A DNA stretch of 43,742 nucleotides from JBFMFH01 sp040752275. GTDB taxonomy: Bacteria; Acidobacteriota; Vicinamibacteria; Vicinamibacterales; JAKQTR01. Shown here in pieces: positions 41,683 through 43,742 of the stretch (its first letter is position 1; the number at the start of each line of letters is the position of its first letter). The stretch covers positions 1-43,742 of the forward strand of contig JBFMFH010000003.1 in NCBI GenBank assembly GCA_040752275.1, given 5' to 3'. Both the position numbers and the translations under genes were made by a program. The notes below the pieces were generated by a model. The model searched no databases, was not told the origin of the DNA, and saw only the letters and a program-made list of their open reading frames with translations.

Positions 41683-41705
41683 TTACTCGCCGGTGGAGGT
41701 GTGCC

Positions 41706-41915
41706 GTGACGCGACCCATCGAGGATTTCGACCCATTCGCGCCCGACTCGGTTCGCAGCCTATCACTCGAGCGCGCGTGCCGTGTGCTGGGCATCTCGCG
41801 GCGCACCGTCTACTACTGGATCAAGGATGGCCGGCTCGCAACCGTCCGCACGCGTCTCGGTTCGCAGCGGGTGTTGACCGAGTCGGTCCGGTCCGTCTGG
41901 TACGAGCGGTTCTGA
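41706..41915 (+). CDS. Small excisionase-type (MerR-like) helix-turn-helix protein
   Basis: The 69-residue product starts at GTG 41706, with GGAGG upstream. SLERACRVLGISRRTVYYWI is the helix-turn-helix of the HTH_17/excisionase group, followed by KDGRLATVRTRLGSQRVLTE, the short wing with the usual 'DGRL...G..R' pattern. Such proteins act as recombination directionality factors or as small transcription factors. There is no integrase nearby. The dense operator region and the sigma-54-like promoter in front of it favour a regulatory role here. Confidence 0.75.
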   Translation: MTRPIEDFDPFAPDSVRSLSLERACRVLGISRRTVYYWIKDGRLATVRTRLGSQRVLTESVRSVWYERF

Positions 41916-42074
41916 TGTCTCATGTCCGGCACGGATCGGGCGAGTCTGGGTGGCAGGCAGGCGTGGACCAGGGCTTCCCTGGCCTGAGCGAAGTCGAAGG
42001 CAGCCGTGGGCGACAAGGGTCAGACCCGGCGTGACGCAACAGGTGGTGGCTGGTGACCACCGGCGGAGGCTGAA

Positions 42075-43742
42075 ATGGCAACCGTGGGGAGAAGGCAGGC
42101 AGCGTGGATCGGCGTGGTGGTGGCGGTGCTGGCCCTCGTGCTGGCGGCGCCGGCGCTGGCCGGACACCGGGCGAAACTCTCGAAGGACCTGGCCGACGAG
42201 CTGGCCAAGCCTTCCGCGCCGACCGTCGAGGTCATCGTCCAGGGCAACGCGCAGGAGATTGCCAGGGTTGCGGCGCAGTACAACCTGCGCCTGAAGACGA
42301 CGCTGGAGTCCGGGGCGGTGCTGGTGGGCTCCCAGGGCCACATCGAGGCATTCGCTTCGGACTCCGGCGTCGCGCAACTATCCCTCAACTCGAAGGTCTA
42401 CGGCAACATGGCCGTGACCCGCGAGATGACCGGCGCCAACCAGGTGCTGCAGGGCTTTGCGGGCCTGGCGTCATACAGCGGCGCCGGCATCGGCGTGGCG
42501 CTCATCGATTCCGGTGTGGCGGACCATCCAGGCGTGGCGGCGAAGGTCGTCGAGACCCTCGATTTCACCGGCGAGGGCCTCGGCGACGCCTTCGGCCACG
42601 GCACGCACCTCGCGAACATCATTGCCGGCGACAACGTGACGCTCGAGGGCGAGGGCTTTGGCGGCCTCGCGCCCGGGGCGAATCTCATCTCGCTCAAGGT
42701 TCTCACCGCCGACGGTTCCGGCAACACGAGCGATGTCATCCGCGCTCTCGAGTGGGTCGTCAGGAATCGCCGCCGCTACAACATCCGCATCGTCAATCTG
42801 TCGGTGAGCCATCCCGTCTACGAGTCCTACACCGAGGATCCGCTGGCGCGTGCCGTGCAGAAGGTCATCGACAGGGGGATTGTCGTCGTCGTCTCGGCGG
42901 GGAACCACGGCAAGGTGAAGATTGACGGTCGGGATGTGCCCGTGTATGGCGGCATCACGTCGCCCGGCAACCTGCCCGATGCCATTACCGTCGGCGCGCT
43001 GAACACGCACGGCACCTACACACGCAGCGACGACAACGTGGCGACCTACAGCTCGCGGGGGCCGACCGCCATCGACCACGTGCTGAAGCCCGATCTCGTG
43101 GCGCCCGGCAACAAGGTGTTCTCGGCCGTGGCCGATGGCAGTACGCTGGCCCTGATGACCGACCCCGCCCTGCCGCGCGACGGCGCCTACATGGCGCTGA
43201 GCGGCGCCAGCGTGTCGACGGCCGTCGTGGCCGGGGCCGCAGCGCTGATGCTCGAGGCGAACCCCACGCTCGGTCCCGCGCACGTGAAGATGGCGCTGCA
43301 GATGTCTGCCGAGTTCCTGCCCGAGGGGTACCTGGTGGCTGGCTCCGGCAGCCTGAATGTGGCCGGGGCCGTGTGGATGGCCGTGAACGGTCCCGATCCC
43401 TCGGTGCCGGCGGTGAACATTGCCGGCGAGGATGTGACCGCCGACGGGGTGCTCTTCTGGACCGGCGGCAAGAAGCGCGGCCCGTTGGCTCAGATCGTCA
43501 AGGGCGACCGGATCATCTGGGGCGACCGGATTATCTGGGGCGATCGGATCATCTGGGGTGACCGGATCATCTGGGGCGACCGCGTCATCTGGGGTGACCG
43601 GATCATCTGGGGCGACCGCGTCATCTGGGGCGACCGGATCATCTGGGGCGACCGCATCATCTGGGGCGACCGCATCATCTGGGGCGACCGCATCATCTGG
43701 GGTGACCGCATCATCTGGGGCGACCGCATCATCTGGGGTGAC
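42075..43742 (+). CDS. Subtilisin-like serine protease (S8) with C-terminal GDRIIW repeats, 3' end cut off
   Basis: The frame opens at ATG 42075 (GGAGG five bases before) and runs 556 codons to the window edge. A signal peptide (IGVVVAVLALVLAAPALAG) and a propeptide-like part (TVEVIVQGNAQEIARVAAQY) precede the S8 domain. The catalytic residues are seen in GVALIDSGV (Asp), DAFGHGTHLANIIAG (His) and ALSGASVSTAVVAGAAALM (Ser). GASVS replaces the usual GTSMA. The oxyanion segment VVVVSAGNHG is present. After a linker the protein enters repeats of GDR(I/V)IW. Such tails occur in secreted S8 proteases of Acidobacteriota and related phyla; their role is unknown. Confidence 0.85.
   Translation, partial: MATVGRRQAAWIGVVVAVLALVLAAPALAGHRAKLSKDLADELAKPSAPTVEVIVQGNAQEIARVAAQYNLRLKTTLESGAVLVGSQGHIEAFASDSGVAQLSLNSKVYGNMAVTREMTGANQVLQGFAGLASYSGAGIGVALIDSGVADHPGVAAKVVETLDFTGEGLGDAFGHGTHLANIIAGDNVTLEGEGFGGLAPGANLISLKVLTADGSGNTSDVIRALEWVVRNRRRYNIRIVNLSVSHPVYESYTEDPLARAVQKVIDRGIVVVVSAGNHGKVKIDGRDVPVYGGITSPGNLPDAITVGALNTHGTYTRSDDNVATYSSRGPTAIDHVLKPDLVAPGNKVFSAVADGSTLALMTDPALPRDGAYMALSGASVSTAVVAGAAALMLEANPTLGPAHVKMALQMSAEFLPEGYLVAGSGSLNVAGAVWMAVNGPDPSVPAVNIAGEDVTADGVLFWTGGKKRGPLAQIVKGDRIIWGDRIIWGDRIIWGDRIIWGDRVIWGDRIIWGDRVIWGDRIIWGDRIIWGDRIIWGDRIIWGDRIIWGDRIIWGD
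43503..43742 (+). repeat. 18-bp tandem repeat encoding GDR(I/V)IW, at least 13 units
   Basis: Thirteen complete units and six bases of a fourteenth are in the window; the array continues to the right. Differences are mainly at silent positions (GGC/GGT, GAC/GAT) and at CGG ATC, CGC ATC or CGC GTC. The units 9-11 are identical, which points to recent duplication. The reading frame is kept throughout. Confidence 0.95.

Larger units (their letters stand above)
41054..41705. other. Regulatory and low-complexity intergenic stretch
   Basis: No gene is supported here. From left to right it holds the 34-bp promoter-like motif, a C-rich low-complexity patch with a 21-bp tandem duplication, a 22-bp palindrome, a set of four TTGGCC/GGCCAA motifs at 10-bp spacing, a short dyad and a sigma-54-like promoter. 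The density of palindromes is the highest in the window. Confidence 0.7.

Noticed and set aside
41970..42001. CTGAGCGAAGTCGAAGG motif with nearby CAGGGCTTCCCTGG palindrome
   Set aside because: I recall this motif as a common dispersed sequence in several phyla. A single copy here gives no basis for a function.
41990..42074. Possible riboswitch before the protease gene (GGGTCAGACCC, ACGCAA and GGTGGT...ACCACC elements)
   Set aside because: I compared it with the c-di-GMP-I (GEMM) pattern and the conserved loop sequences and tetraloop partner do not match. The palindromes alone are not enough.
43503..43742. Regular direct repeats that might suggest a CRISPR array
   Set aside because: The 18-bp units abut each other without spacers and stay in frame with a protease gene, so they encode a protein repeat.

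Overview
The window looks like a piece of a GC-rich chromosome from an acidobacterium, most likely of the Vicinamibacteria type. The inference rests on gene content, not on a marker gene. There are MacB/FtsX permeases of the acidobacterial 'ADOP' kind (one next to a PadR regulator), large TonB-dependent receptors with an N-terminal carboxypeptidase-regulatory-like domain, several secreted LolA-like and NTF2-like proteins, and a subtilase with a GDRIIW repeat tail. No rRNA, tRNA or CRISPR array was seen.

Region 1 (1-3.4 kb) reads as an integron gene-cassette array without an integrase in view. Five attC-like sites (150-221, 1303-1374, 2293-2364, 2980-3063, 3324-3397) separate a reversed ribbon-helix-helix gene, a membrane-anchored PLD-like protein, a two-gene membrane/secreted cassette, an MtlR-like gene and a cassette with no gene. 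Three hairpins at 3.1-3.5 kb share a 14-nt loop that begins GTGGCGAA on unrelated but fully paired stems.

Region 2 (3.6-11 kb) holds small secreted proteins, a DUF4143-type ATPase with a probable leaderless promoter, a DinB-like protein and a strip of broken genes (7.4-8.9 kb). Region 3 (11-19.5 kb) has argG behind two ARG-box-like operators, a PadR-ADOP pair, a deleted second ADOP permease and a second ATPase with a nuclease-like tail.

Region 4 (19.6-31.3 kb, minus strand) starts with an extracytoplasmic redox operon. Its first gene appears to be a selenoprotein: a TPR protein fused to a thioredoxin domain whose first active-site cysteine codon is TGA, followed by a SECIS-like hairpin. It overlaps a stand-alone DsbD alpha domain, which overlaps DsbD beta-gamma, followed by a TlpA-like thioredoxin. 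A TonB receptor, an anti-sigma factor and an ECF sigma factor lie further along.

Region 5 (31.4-40.6 kb) appears to be a small regulon. A PhoB/OmpR-type regulator lies between a divergent PHP-GT4-GT2 operon and a receptor/beta-helix/lipoprotein operon. Both flanking operons carry three pentamers at 11-bp spacing, followed after exactly 20 bp by CTAGT, and a third copy of the box sits at the regulator's own start.

Region 6 (40.6-43.7 kb) has a small PH-like protein, a low-complexity G-rich patch, a dense set of palindromes with a sigma-54-like promoter before a small excisionase-type HTH gene, and a truncated subtilase gene ending in 13 copies of an 18-bp repeat.
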